DNA of 36,473 nucleotides from Lentisphaerota bacterium (GTDB lineage Bacteria; Verrucomicrobiota; Lentisphaeria; Victivallales; SZUA-371): NCBI GenBank assembly GCA_003246475.1, contig QKAL01000071.1, positions 1 to 36,473 of the forward strand, read 5' to 3'. Shown piece by piece: positions 18,509 to 27,373 of this stretch (position 1 is its first letter; each line of letters starts with the position of its first letter). The notes under the pieces were generated by a model. It saw only the letters and a program-made list of their open reading frames with translations, ran no database searches and was not told where the DNA came from. The position numbers and the translations under genes were made by a program.

Positions 18509-18535
18509 CGTATAACTATTTGTCTATTCGTATAA
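18509..18535 (-). promoter_or_regulatory. Direct repeat, possible AraC-family operator half-sites
   Basis: CGTATAA at 18509-18515 and again at 18529-18535 (TTATACG on the minus strand, 20-bp period), just upstream of the proposed -35. Confidence 0.35.
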
Positions 18536-19426
18536 ATTATGATGACTGCGAAATCCAGCGGGGGTATTTCCCGTAATACTCTTGAAGATGCGCGAAAAAT
18601 GGTGAACGTTGGCAAACCCATAGCGTTCGGCGATTTCCTTTACCGGAATCTTACCGTAGAGGAGTTCCGCTGATGCCAGTTGAATACGGTGACGGTTGAT
18701 ATACTTTTGTGGCGTCGTCCCGATGGTTTGGCGGAAAACCCGGCAGAATAACGCACGGCTGACCCCGGCGATGTCGGCCAGTTCTTCCAGCGACAACCGC
18801 GTTTCGGGATGGGCCTGGATATATCGCACGGCTTTGTCGATGGCATTCTGGTGGTTATGCAGCGTGACGGATTTCAGCGTCGTTCCCATGTTTGCGTAAA
18901 GCAACGCGATTATTTCCAGCAATAGTCCTTTTCGCTGGAGATGCGCAGTGATTCCTTCGCGCTCAGCGGTATCCAGCAGCTGGAAAAAGATCTGTTCATA
19001 GGCGGGGTAGTTATTCAGCCGTTGATAGGCGGGCAGTTCAGGCGGCAGGCAATCCTTGAGTTCTGCATCGGAATAGGGACAGGGGTACAGGCAACGTGAC
19101 GCGGGAATCTCGTTCAAGTCGAAATGCAGGTTGAGCATACGGATCTCAGTATTTTCCGCCAGGACAAAGTGGTATCCCTCTCCGGGGCGCCGGAGGATGA
19201 CACATCTGGGCACAATCGGATATATCTTGCCGCTGATATGATACTCCCCTTTCCCTGTATGGAAGTAATGCAGCGCGTGGTCGCCCAGCTTCTCCTTGAG
19301 AAACAGTCGGGGAAGATTTTGGGTTATCGGGAAGTTGTGTGCCAGACGCAGATAAGGCGACCAGGGCAGGAGTGTATCGTGAACCGCCGGGTTGCGAAAG
19401 GCGTCGGGTGTGTTGATCTGCGACAA
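18524..19426 (-). CDS. AraC-family transcriptional regulator with a cupin-like sensor domain
   Basis: 300 aa. C-terminal double HTH 'LSLEELADIAGVSRALFCRVFRQTIGTTPQKYINRHRIQLASAELLYGKIPVKEIAERYGFANVHHFSRIFKSITGNTPAGFR'. Confidence 0.93.
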   Translation of the reverse strand: MSQINTPDAFRNPAVHDTLLPWSPYLRLAHNFPITQNLPRLFLKEKLGDHALHYFHTGKGEYHISGKIYPIVPRCVILRRPGEGYHFVLAENTEIRMLNLHFDLNEIPASRCLYPCPYSDAELKDCLPPELPAYQRLNNYPAYEQIFFQLLDTAEREGITAHLQRKGLLLEIIALLYANMGTTLKSVTLHNHQNAIDKAVRYIQAHPETRLSLEELADIAGVSRALFCRVFRQTIGTTPQKYINRHRIQLASAELLYGKIPVKEIAERYGFANVHHFSRIFKSITGNTPAGFRSHHNLYE

Positions 19427-19661
19427 TTCTATTCCCTCGCTGGTTAAATTTAGAATGTTATATTAGCGCGTCAACACGATTACGGCAACCCCATGTCGCA
19501 ATGTTTCTCACGGGTAATGATAAAAGTACAAAAAAGCCGGCCTCGAATTTGACAAAAGATTGAAATGACCGCAAATTATGTGCATGACGCCAAAGGTGCG
19601 TTTTTTTTCGCAACCGGGTTTGTTTGTTGTGTATTACAGCTTGGATCTCAGGAGTTTTAAT

Positions 19662-20870
19662 ATGTCTAAAGCGATTATTTTTCTGGCCGACGGAATGGCC
19701 GACGAACCAATAGAAAGTCTGGGCGGAAAGACACCGCTGGAAGCGGTCGAAACCCCCGCGATGGATCGCATTGCCGCCAGCGGCGCCAGCGGTACGTTTC
19801 TTTCCCTGCCGGAAGGGTTTCCGACATCCTCCGATGCCGCCAATATGTCGGTTCTCGGTTACAACCTGGCCGAGTTTTACCCCGGTCGCGGCCCGATCGA
19901 GGCGGCAAGCCAGGGCATTGTCCTGAAGGATGACGACATCGCCTGGCGATGCAATCTGGTCTATGTCGACCCGCAGGGCATTCTGATCGACTATTCTGCC
20001 GGGCATATCGACAACGCCGTTTCCTCGGAACTGATGCGCGATCTGCAGCGGGAATTCGGTTCTGCCGAGGTTACCTTTTACCCCGGCGTCAGTTACCGCA
20101 ATCTCCTGGTTCTGCACGGTAAAAATTTTTCCGCCAACATCGATTACGCCAAACCGGACTCTTCGCAGGGAGAACACATTTCCAGCTTGCGGTTGAAAGC
20201 GCTTGACGACAGCCGGGAGGCAGCATACACCGTGGCGTTTTTGGAAGACCTTGATCGCCGGACTGCCGCATTTCTGGCGCGGCATCCGCTGACGCAGAAC
20301 GTTGAAAGACCCGGCAACCGCATCTGGCCGTGGAGCCCGGGACATCGTCCGTCCTTTACTCCCTTTGCGCAAAAATACGCAGGAAAAACGGCGGCGGTCA
20401 TCAGCGCGGTGGATGTGATCCAGGGTATCGGCAAATGCGCGAAAATGGATGTGATTATGGTACCAGGCGCCACGGGATATATTGATACCAACTATGAGGG
20501 TAAAGCCAGGGCGGCGATTGAAGCGATCAAGACGCATGACATGGTCTATGTGCATGTCGAGGCTATCGACGAGTGTTCGCACATGGGGGATCTGAGGTTG
20601 AAGATGCAGGCGATCCGGGATTTCGATCAGCGCATTGTGGCCCCGATCATGGCCGCCTGCGGCGACGACATTACCTATGCCGTCCTGCCAGACCACCCGG
20701 TTCCGCTGGCGCTGCGGGCGCATACCAGAACGCCGGTGCCGGTTGCGATCTGCGGCCCCGGTATCGTACCGGACAAGATCATGAGCTACACAGAAAAACT
20801 TGCGCCGCAGGGCAGTATCGGCGCGTTGAAGGAAGATGAGTTCATCCGTCTGGTACTCGGGATCAAATAA
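19662..20870 (+). CDS. Cofactor-independent phosphoglycerate mutase, archaeal type / proposed homoserine kinase family
   Basis: ATG at 19662 preceded by AGGAG (the ORF track starts at 19578). 'MSKAIIFLADGMADEPIESLGGKTPLEAVETPAMDRIA...LPEGFPTSSDAANMSVLGYNLAEFYPGRGPIEAASQGI...DECSHMGDLRLK...LPDHPVP'. Confidence 0.9.
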   Translation: MSKAIIFLADGMADEPIESLGGKTPLEAVETPAMDRIAASGASGTFLSLPEGFPTSSDAANMSVLGYNLAEFYPGRGPIEAASQGIVLKDDDIAWRCNLVYVDPQGILIDYSAGHIDNAVSSELMRDLQREFGSAEVTFYPGVSYRNLLVLHGKNFSANIDYAKPDSSQGEHISSLRLKALDDSREAAYTVAFLEDLDRRTAAFLARHPLTQNVERPGNRIWPWSPGHRPSFTPFAQKYAGKTAAVISAVDVIQGIGKCAKMDVIMVPGATGYIDTNYEGKARAAIEAIKTHDMVYVHVEAIDECSHMGDLRLKMQAIRDFDQRIVAPIMAACGDDITYAVLPDHPVPLALRAHTRTPVPVAICGPGIVPDKIMSYTEKLAPQGSIGALKEDEFIRLVLGIK

Positions 20871-20879
20871 CACATAGTT

Positions 20880-20911
20880 CTGCCGGTCCGTTATTGGATC
20901 GGCAGCTTTTA
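20880..20911 (+). terminator. Terminator-like hairpin
   Basis: CTGCCGGTCC-gttatt-GGATCGGCAG followed by CTTTTAAT. Confidence 0.6.
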
Positions 20912-20921
20912 ATGGGGGGCT

Positions 20922-22370
20922 ATGAACAGTACACGGGAAAAAATGAAATGGGTGGCGTTGATACCGTTTCTTTTTGCTGCCATCGCCCCGCTGGCGTGGC
21001 TGTTTCGTCCGCTCTGGTTCGACGAGGCGTTAACCGTGATGGAGTTCATGCCCCTTGAGAATCCCGCCGATATCTACTGGCGCTACAACATCCCCAACAA
21101 CCATATACTGTTCACGCTGTTGCTTCGAGCCTGGAATGAACTGACCATGATGACCGGTCTGACCGGAGATTTCATCCTGCGCGGGCTGCCGCTGTTGATT
21201 AATGCCGCCGCGTTTCTCGTCTCGTTCCGGATCTGGAAACGCCGGGGCGGGTTCATGGCGGCAACGCTGATATTGATGGTTTTCGTAGTGTCACGGCCGT
21301 TTGAAATCTACAGCATGGCGTTGCGGGGGTATATGCTGTCGTTTCTTCTGGTGACTCTGGGACTGGAATGTTTCCGGCGCTGGAATGAGACCCGCAAGCT
21401 CCGCTATTGTTCCTGGTTCTTTATGATTGCGCTGGCGGCACTGGCGACCATGCCGTCGAATCTTCTGGCGTTCGCCGCCATTGCACTGTTTTTCCTGCCG
21501 GAAAAATTCCGAGAAATTTTCCGACCGAAATTTTTGCTTCCTGCGCTGTTGCCGGTTGTAGCGTTTTTTTGCGTCTACTTGCCGATCTGGCACAAGCTGA
21601 TGCGTAATCTGGCGCTGAAAGAGGGATGGCACGATGCTTTCCGGGCGGTGTTGATAGTCTATTCCGGATGGGTCTATGCTACGTTGCCGTTACTGCTGGT
21701 GGCGGCAATTGGCATGGTCTGGTGCCTGCGGGGACACCGATTCAATTTTAACTATGCCGGGAGGGTGATGATTTTCCTGCTGCCGCTCATGCTCTGGCCG
21801 GTTATGCGCCCGTACCCGTTCCCCCGGGTATTCTTCAGTATCTGGCCGGTGTGGTTGATGCTGGTTCTGGTAGGATTGCGTCCGGTCATGAGCGTAATCC
21901 GGCGACGGTGGGGCTGGTATCGCGCGGGACTGATGCTAATGGGGCTGATCACCATGAGCTGTATTTGGGGCGTAATAACCCGTAATTTGGCTCCGGAAGC
22001 ATCAAAGGTCATTGTCGCCAATAAGGGGCTTGACGACTATTTCTGGCCTTACTACATCGATATAGGAAACTATTCTCCGGAGGCTACGATCCGAGCGGTC
22101 AAGAAAGACTCCAGTCCTGTTTACGCCAGTTTCAGCGCCGACCGCTATCCGCTGATGTATTACGGCTGGCTGCGTGGGATGGAGCCGTCCCGCTGGCAGT
22201 TTGATATTCCGGGCCGTATACAGTTGCAGACGCTGCCGGAAGGCTGTCTGGTGATTCTTTCCTCAAGTGAGCCGCCGGAGATAACGGCAGCACGATTTCA
22301 TGGCACATTGACCTTGTGGAAGGAGAACGGCTATCACTATATCTATCGTTTTTACGCCGCAAAACCCTGA
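20922..22370 (+). CDS. Multi-pass membrane protein, GT-C/PMT-like glycosyltransferase candidate
   Basis: 482 aa with many hydrophobic helices. 'FRPLWFDEALTVMEF' resembles the GT-C luminal acidic motif. Confidence 0.65.
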   Translation: MNSTREKMKWVALIPFLFAAIAPLAWLFRPLWFDEALTVMEFMPLENPADIYWRYNIPNNHILFTLLLRAWNELTMMTGLTGDFILRGLPLLINAAAFLVSFRIWKRRGGFMAATLILMVFVVSRPFEIYSMALRGYMLSFLLVTLGLECFRRWNETRKLRYCSWFFMIALAALATMPSNLLAFAAIALFFLPEKFREIFRPKFLLPALLPVVAFFCVYLPIWHKLMRNLALKEGWHDAFRAVLIVYSGWVYATLPLLLVAAIGMVWCLRGHRFNFNYAGRVMIFLLPLMLWPVMRPYPFPRVFFSIWPVWLMLVLVGLRPVMSVIRRRWGWYRAGLMLMGLITMSCIWGVITRNLAPEASKVIVANKGLDDYFWPYYIDIGNYSPEATIRAVKKDSSPVYASFSADRYPLMYYGWLRGMEPSRWQFDIPGRIQLQTLPEGCLVILSSSEPPEITAARFHGTLTLWKENGYHYIYRFYAAKP

Positions 22371-22398
22371 TTATATCAATAAAATATGAGGTTTGCAT

Positions 22399-23019
22399 AT
22401 GGCATTTACGCTAAATCAGTGTATTGGTACTTTTATTAAGTTCTTTTGCCTGCTGACGCCGTTTTTCGTGCTCAGTATGTTTATTGCCATGACGGCGGAG
22501 ATGGATGCCCGCAGGCAGACCCGTACCGCATTGAAGACCACGCTGGCGATTCTGGTGATCTGCATGTCGTTGTATTTTCTCGGCAAGCCGATCTTCGATT
22601 TGTTCGGCATTACGCTGGACGCTTTTCGGATTGGAGCTGGCGCCATTCTTTTTTTGACGGCGGTGGGAATTGTCATGGATAAGGGTAAGGTTGGCGGTTC
22701 GCCGTCGCAGCCGGAAGTGCAGGAAGGGGCGATCTGTGTTGTCCCGTTGGCGATTCCGTTTGCTGTGGGACCCGGTACCACTGGGGCGATTATGGTTATG
22801 AGTGCTGAAAACCAGTCGGCGGCTGAACATGTGATGAGTTGTGCGGGTTTGGCGCTGGCGGTGCTGTTTGTAGGTCTGATCCTGGTTCTTGCCACGTTTT
22901 TAGAGCGTTTGGTGGGAAAAAACGGCATCCGGGTGTTCAGCAAACTTACTGGTTTGATCCTGGCGGCACTGGCCGCGCAATTGATTTTTACCGGAATAAA
23001 AAATTTTCTGGGACTGTAG
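22399..23019 (+). CDS. MarC family integral membrane protein
   Basis: About 206 aa, six TM-like segments. 'FFVLSMFIAMTAEMDARRQTRTALKT', 'FRIGAGAILFLTAVGIVM', 'VVPLAIPFAVGPGTTGAIMVM'. Start chosen at the second Met. Confidence 0.87.
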   Translation: MAFTLNQCIGTFIKFFCLLTPFFVLSMFIAMTAEMDARRQTRTALKTTLAILVICMSLYFLGKPIFDLFGITLDAFRIGAGAILFLTAVGIVMDKGKVGGSPSQPEVQEGAICVVPLAIPFAVGPGTTGAIMVMSAENQSAAEHVMSCAGLALAVLFVGLILVLATFLERLVGKNGIRVFSKLTGLILAALAAQLIFTGIKNFLGL

Positions 23020-23043
23020 CGGTTTCAAAGTGAGGATACAGAG

Positions 23044-23763
23044 ATGAACTTCAGAAACGTGATGCGGTTCGAGTCGCCGGCGGAGATGTCCGTGGCGGCA
23101 TTGAGTACGCTGGCGGGTTATGCGCAGACGGTGATTCGTGCCCGGGGCAGAGTCAATATTGTGCTTTCCGGCGGCAATTCGCCGCTCGGGATGTATACAC
23201 TGATCTCACGCGGTGGCAATACCGACATCCTGCCATGGGATAAGGTCCATTTATATTGGGGCGATGAACGTTTTGTCCCCTGCCACCATCCCGACAACAA
23301 CTATTCCACCGCTATGGATATGTTTATTTCCCGTCTTTCCATCCCCAGAGAGAATATCCATCCGATCAATACCGGCCTGTCCACACCGGCGGAGGCCGCC
23401 GCGGCCTACCGTGATGAACTGCAATTGATCTCCGGGGATCCCATTCCCGTTTTTGACTTGATCCTGCTGGGGTTGGGTAAAGACGGCCATACCGCTTCGC
23501 TTTTTCCCAATTCTCCGGCCTTGAACGAACAACATTTATCGGTGGTCGATACCCCGGCGCCAACGTCTTCAACCCCGCATGTGCCCCGGATTACCATCAC
23601 TTTTCCAGTTCTCAAGCGGGCGCGCAAGATTTTTGTTATCTCTGCCGGGGCGGAAAAACTCCATGTCGTCGATTTTGTGCTTTCGGAGTTTGAAAAAGAG
23701 GTGAAATATCCGGTTCAGATGATTGAAAACTCCAATATCAGCTGGTTTGTCAGCAATCAATAA
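23044..23763 (+). CDS. pgl: 6-phosphogluconolactonase
   Basis: 239 aa. 'VLSGGNSPLGMYTLI', 'VHLYWGDERFVPCHHPDNNYSTA', 'DLILLGLGKDGHTASLFPNSPAL'. Confidence 0.95.
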   Translation: MNFRNVMRFESPAEMSVAALSTLAGYAQTVIRARGRVNIVLSGGNSPLGMYTLISRGGNTDILPWDKVHLYWGDERFVPCHHPDNNYSTAMDMFISRLSIPRENIHPINTGLSTPAEAAAAYRDELQLISGDPIPVFDLILLGLGKDGHTASLFPNSPALNEQHLSVVDTPAPTSSTPHVPRITITFPVLKRARKIFVISAGAEKLHVVDFVLSEFEKEVKYPVQMIENSNISWFVSNQ

Positions 23764-23802
23764 CTTAATTCCGCAACAGATATTTCAGGGGAGAAAGCAA
23801 CT

Positions 23803-24999
23803 ATGCGTATGATCCGGTTCAACAGCATCGGCGGCGCCAGCGGCAACATGATTTTGGGCGCGCTGGCCGGTCTTGGTCTCGACCTTGATGAACTCAACCG
23901 CCAGCTCCAATCCCTGCTGCCGGAGGAAAACTACTCTATTACCATTACTCCTGCCGAGCAGTACCATTTTGCCGGAATCCATGCCGATGTGGAAATCCGT
24001 ACCGAACCCCATCACCACCGCCATCTGGCTGACATCGAAACGATTATTAATAACAGCAGTCTTCCAGATACCGTCAAGACCAATGCAGTAAAGGTATTCA
24101 ACCGCCTGGCCGAGGCCGAAGCCAAGGTTCATGGCACCACGCCAGACCACATCCATTTCCATGAAGTCGGTGCTATTGATTCGATTGTGGACATCGTCGG
24201 CTGCTGCCTGGCGTTGCATATGCTAAACGTCGAAAAAGTCGGTGTGGGTTCGCTGCCGCTGGGATGCGGTACGGTACAATGTGCGCACGGCGTTCTCCCG
24301 GTTCCGGTCCCGGCTACCGTCGAATTGTTACGCGGCATGGCTGTATGCCAGACCGATGAACCGTTCGAACTGGTCACTCCGACCGGCGCTGCACTGCTGA
24401 GCTGCTGGCAGAGTGACCTGCCCGCCAACGGCAAGGTTCTTGCTTCCGCCTACGGCTTCGGGACGCGTAAGCTCAACTCCCGCCCCAATATGCTTCGCGC
24501 TATCCTGCTGGAAAGCGGCGATTCTCAGGGAGATGAATGCCATGATCGTTGCATGGTGATGGAGTGCAATATCGACGACTGCCCGCCGGAAATCGTCGGC
24601 AGCCTGTTTGACCGTCTGTTTAAGGCCGGTGCACTGGAGGTTTTTTCCCAGCCGGTATTGATGAAGAAGCAGCGTCATGGCATGCTTTTGACCGTCATCT
24701 GTCTGCCGGAATTGATGGCGGCGCTGGAGGAGATCATCTTTTCTGAAACCACCACTTTCGGCATCCGCTCGCATCAGGTAGAACGCAGCAAGCTTTCCCG
24801 CCGGATGGTAACGGTCGTTACCCCATACGGCAAAATATCACTTAAAGCCGGATTTCGCGACCACAAGCTCTATTCACTGTCGCCGGAACATGACGACTGC
24901 GTTGCCGCCGCGGCGCTCCATGACGTTACGGTCAAAGAGGTTTACACCGCCGCCACGATCGCCGGACGCGAACTGAAGCTCCCGTTCCTCAATGACTGA
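23803..24999 (+). CDS. larC: LarC, nickel-pincer cofactor biosynthesis (single continuous ORF)
   Basis: 398 aa. 'FNSIGGASGNMILGALAGLGLDLDEL', 'HFHEVGAIDSIVDIVG', 'VTPTGAALL', 'ECNIDDCPPEIVGSLFDRLFKAGALEVF'. Confidence 0.93.
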   Translation: MRMIRFNSIGGASGNMILGALAGLGLDLDELNRQLQSLLPEENYSITITPAEQYHFAGIHADVEIRTEPHHHRHLADIETIINNSSLPDTVKTNAVKVFNRLAEAEAKVHGTTPDHIHFHEVGAIDSIVDIVGCCLALHMLNVEKVGVGSLPLGCGTVQCAHGVLPVPVPATVELLRGMAVCQTDEPFELVTPTGAALLSCWQSDLPANGKVLASAYGFGTRKLNSRPNMLRAILLESGDSQGDECHDRCMVMECNIDDCPPEIVGSLFDRLFKAGALEVFSQPVLMKKQRHGMLLTVICLPELMAALEEIIFSETTTFGIRSHQVERSKLSRRMVTVVTPYGKISLKAGFRDHKLYSLSPEHDDCVAAAALHDVTVKEVYTAATIAGRELKLPFLND

Positions 25000-25064
25000 T
25001 TTTTTGAATTGTTGCAAAGAAATCACCGGGTAACGACGTCATATAAGAAAACATGGGAGCTTAT

Positions 25065-25163
25065 ATGAAAATTATTAATTTCGTAACGTTGTTTTTCCTC
25101 GCGGCAATGGCACTGACCGGAACGGAACCCAGAAATTCCGCCGCCCAATCAGAGTCGCCGTAG
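25065..25163 (+). CDS. Short ORF, possible signal-peptide remnant
   Basis: MKIINFVTLFFLAAMALTGTEPRNSAAQSESP* with GGGAG upstream. Too short to support further. Confidence 0.25.
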   Translation: MKIINFVTLFFLAAMALTGTEPRNSAAQSESP

Positions 25164-25250
25164 CTCTGAGCCATATGGATGACTGAGCGGAATTTTCCGA
25201 CTCGATAAATATTGAAATAACAGCCGCGTTCTCAACTGCCAGTCATGTCA

Positions 25251-26258
25251 TCAATACCAAATCATGAATCTTTCGCAATGATTTTTCTCATCTTCAGGCA
25301 AAATGGTCATGAGTTCACGGTATTCGATGGATGCTGGATCTTGGTCGGTCTCCACGAATTTCTCACGAAAAGCATGCTTCTGTTTTGTAAGTTCTACGTG
25401 TTGTTTGATGATTCGCTGATATTCCGGGTCGGCATCTTTGACGCTCATCAAGAATTTTATTTTTTCACGGTATTCCTTATCCATGCTGGAATTATCCGGA
25501 TTGCACATCAACTGAATTTTCCGGAATCGCCGATACTGGTCGATATGGATTTCATTGAGTATGGCTTCCCGTTCATAAAGCTTCAGAGAGAGGTCGAGTT
25601 CCTGACGCATAAAATTCAAATATTCGGAGACTTTTTCGAGCCGACGCTCCAATATATAGTCCAGTACCGTCTTTGCAATAACGAGGCGATCATGGTTTGT
25701 TTTCTCGTCGACACTTAAATTTTTCACCGCCAAAACAGCGACCTTAAAGGCTTGAGTTCCTTTAGCCTCTGCCCGAGGCATGTTTGCCATCTCATGGGAA
25801 TATGAGTCATCGTTGACTTTTTCCATATATCTTTTATGTGTCATAATCCGGGAATCCAGTGATAATAGTTCAAGTTCGCAAGTAATATGAAGCAGTCGCA
25901 ATGATTCTGTTTCGATTTGCAGTTCGGTTCTGGCGCAATCAACCGAGTCGCACCGAATTATCATAAGTTTTCTGTTCAAATCAACCATGCCCAAGGGGGG
26001 ACTTGTGTCTGCTTTATTTCTCAACTCTTCCAGCCGAGAAAAAATTTTGGCGGCCTCGGGCTTGTCTTTCACAAAAGCCTTCGTCTGTTGTTGCAGTTTT
26101 AGCTTAAGTTGTTCTATCTTAGCCATCTGGTCTGTATATTCTTTGTTTTCTCTCAACGCAGTCTGATAGGGTTCTTCTATTTCCGACGGAATTACCAACC
26201 AGCCTGAAGAAGTTAATACAACCACTGTTAAAATAAGAATTATGATGAATATTCTCAT
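25251..26258 (-). CDS. Hypothetical membrane-anchored helical/coiled-coil protein
   Basis: Start placed at Met9 of the ORF, with AGGA upstream. N-terminal TM 'MRIFIIILILTVVVLTSSGWLVI' followed by long charged helical sequence. No family recognised. Confidence 0.7.
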   Translation of the reverse strand: MRIFIIILILTVVVLTSSGWLVIPSEIEEPYQTALRENKEYTDQMAKIEQLKLKLQQQTKAFVKDKPEAAKIFSRLEELRNKADTSPPLGMVDLNRKLMIIRCDSVDCARTELQIETESLRLLHITCELELLSLDSRIMTHKRYMEKVNDDSYSHEMANMPRAEAKGTQAFKVAVLAVKNLSVDEKTNHDRLVIAKTVLDYILERRLEKVSEYLNFMRQELDLSLKLYEREAILNEIHIDQYRRFRKIQLMCNPDNSSMDKEYREKIKFLMSVKDADPEYQRIIKQHVELTKQKHAFREKFVETDQDPASIEYRELMTILPEDEKNHCERFMIWY

Positions 26259-26517
26259 GATCCATCCTGTTTTACATTTCAATTTAGGTCATTCCTGTCC
26301 AAAATAAGTTTTGAAAAGTATAGAAAAAGCGGGTTCTCAGGCTAAGGTAATAATTTGCTTCAACTCAGGGAGTCGCCCTTGGAATGATACACGGGAAAAG
26401 AATATTCCGCCAGTACATGGACTTAATAAATCTTGGAAAATTCGACAAAATGTCAGGTGGCGGCAGGCGAACTAGGGAAGCAAGGGATTTTCAAGTTGGG
26501 ATTTGCTGGTGTCTGTG

Positions 26518-26699
26518 ATATATCTGCAACTGGTACAGGCAACCCTTGGTGACATCTATTGTGACAGCTGGCAGATTGAGGCGTTTTTTCGTTATCTCAA
26601 GCAGAATCTGAAGATAAAGCCTTTGTCGGAACGAGTCTGCACACGGTATTGATTAAAGTTTGTACTGCAGGTTTTTCGATGAAGAAATTTGTGGCTTAA
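26518..26699 (+). pseudogene. Degraded IS4-family-type transposase C-terminal fragment (frameshifted)
   Basis: Frame 1: 'QATLGDIYCDSWQIEAFFRYLKQNLKIK'. Continues after a 1-nt shift near 26619 as 'AFVGTSLHTVLIKVCTAGFSMKKFVA*'. Matches the DDE 'YxxRWQIELFFKxIKQNLKIKxFxGTSxNAVLIQI' pattern. Confidence 0.7.
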
Positions 26700-26766
26700 G
26701 GAGCCGGCTAGTACAACAATGGGAGCCGTCTTTATTACTTCTGGAAACATTATGAACAGTGAGTAA

Positions 26767-27351
26767 TCAGTCTCCGTAAAACGCCATTTGATTGGCTGGA
26801 TAGTTGCGGCGCTGTACCCAGGATACGTGGTTGTCGAGAAACCATTGATTCTGTCCTTCCGCATATAGTCCGTTACGATGGTTGCAGAAAGTGTTGCCGT
26901 CACCCCAGCTCGAATAGGATGAGTCGAGCAGGATTGGCGCGTAATAGTACTCCCTGCGAAGAAACTTATTAATTCTTTCTCCCGTAAATTTTCCTCGGTA
27001 TCCCCAGAGATTATTACTAGGTCCGCGATAACAGTTTACCTCATTGGATGGGCAGTAAAAAACGCGAAGATTATTGGCGACAAATTCTTTCAGTATGGGA
27101 AAAACGCTGCCAGCATCAAAAGGATATGAGTAATTGGCAAGGTCAAGCGCTGTCACGTGCGGCAGACAATCCTGATTGTCGTTGGCATATTGCAGCACCG
27201 CCAGGCCGATATTCTTCACGTTAGAGGCGCAGCCTGTCCTTTTGGCCAGAGAACGCGCCCGCCCGAGCGCTGGCAGAAGCATGGCCGCCAGTATGGCGAT
27301 AATGGCGATGACGACTAATAGTTCAATGAGCGTAAACTTGCTTATTTTCAT
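26767..27351 (-). CDS. Type IV prepilin-like (PulG/DUF1559-like) protein with N-terminal methylation motif and H-X9-DG-like C-terminus
   Basis: Start at 27351 with GGAG upstream. '[33 protein letters not shown]...[23 protein letters not shown]'. Confidence 0.87.
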   Translation of the reverse strand: MKISKFTLIELLVVIAIIAILAAMLLPALGRARSLAKRTGCASNVKNIGLAVLQYANDNQDCLPHVTALDLANYSYPFDAGSVFPILKEFVANNLRVFYCPSNEVNCYRGPSNNLWGYRGKFTGERINKFLRREYYYAPILLDSSYSSWGDGNTFCNHRNGLYAEGQNQWFLDNHVSWVQRRNYPANQMAFYGD

Positions 27352-27373
27352 TTCATAACTCCACATAAAATGA

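Noticed and set aside
19549-19580. TTGACA followed by an AT-rich stretch upstream of the phosphoglycerate mutase gene
   Set aside because: The -35 is perfect, but no acceptable -10 occurs at 16-18 bp (best match about 3/6), so it is not called as a promoter.
19458-20873. 471-aa minus-strand ORF opposite the phosphoglycerate mutase gene
   Set aside because: The plus strand encodes a clear iPGM-family protein with an RBS. The antisense translation has no recognisable domain.
25245-25718. 157-aa plus-strand ORF
   Set aside because: Antisense to the longer minus-strand ORF, which has a plausible RBS and TM start.
26592-26903. 103-aa minus-strand ORF between the ORFan and the prepilin
   Set aside because: It overlaps both the plus-strand transposase fossil and the end of the prepilin gene, with no domain signature.
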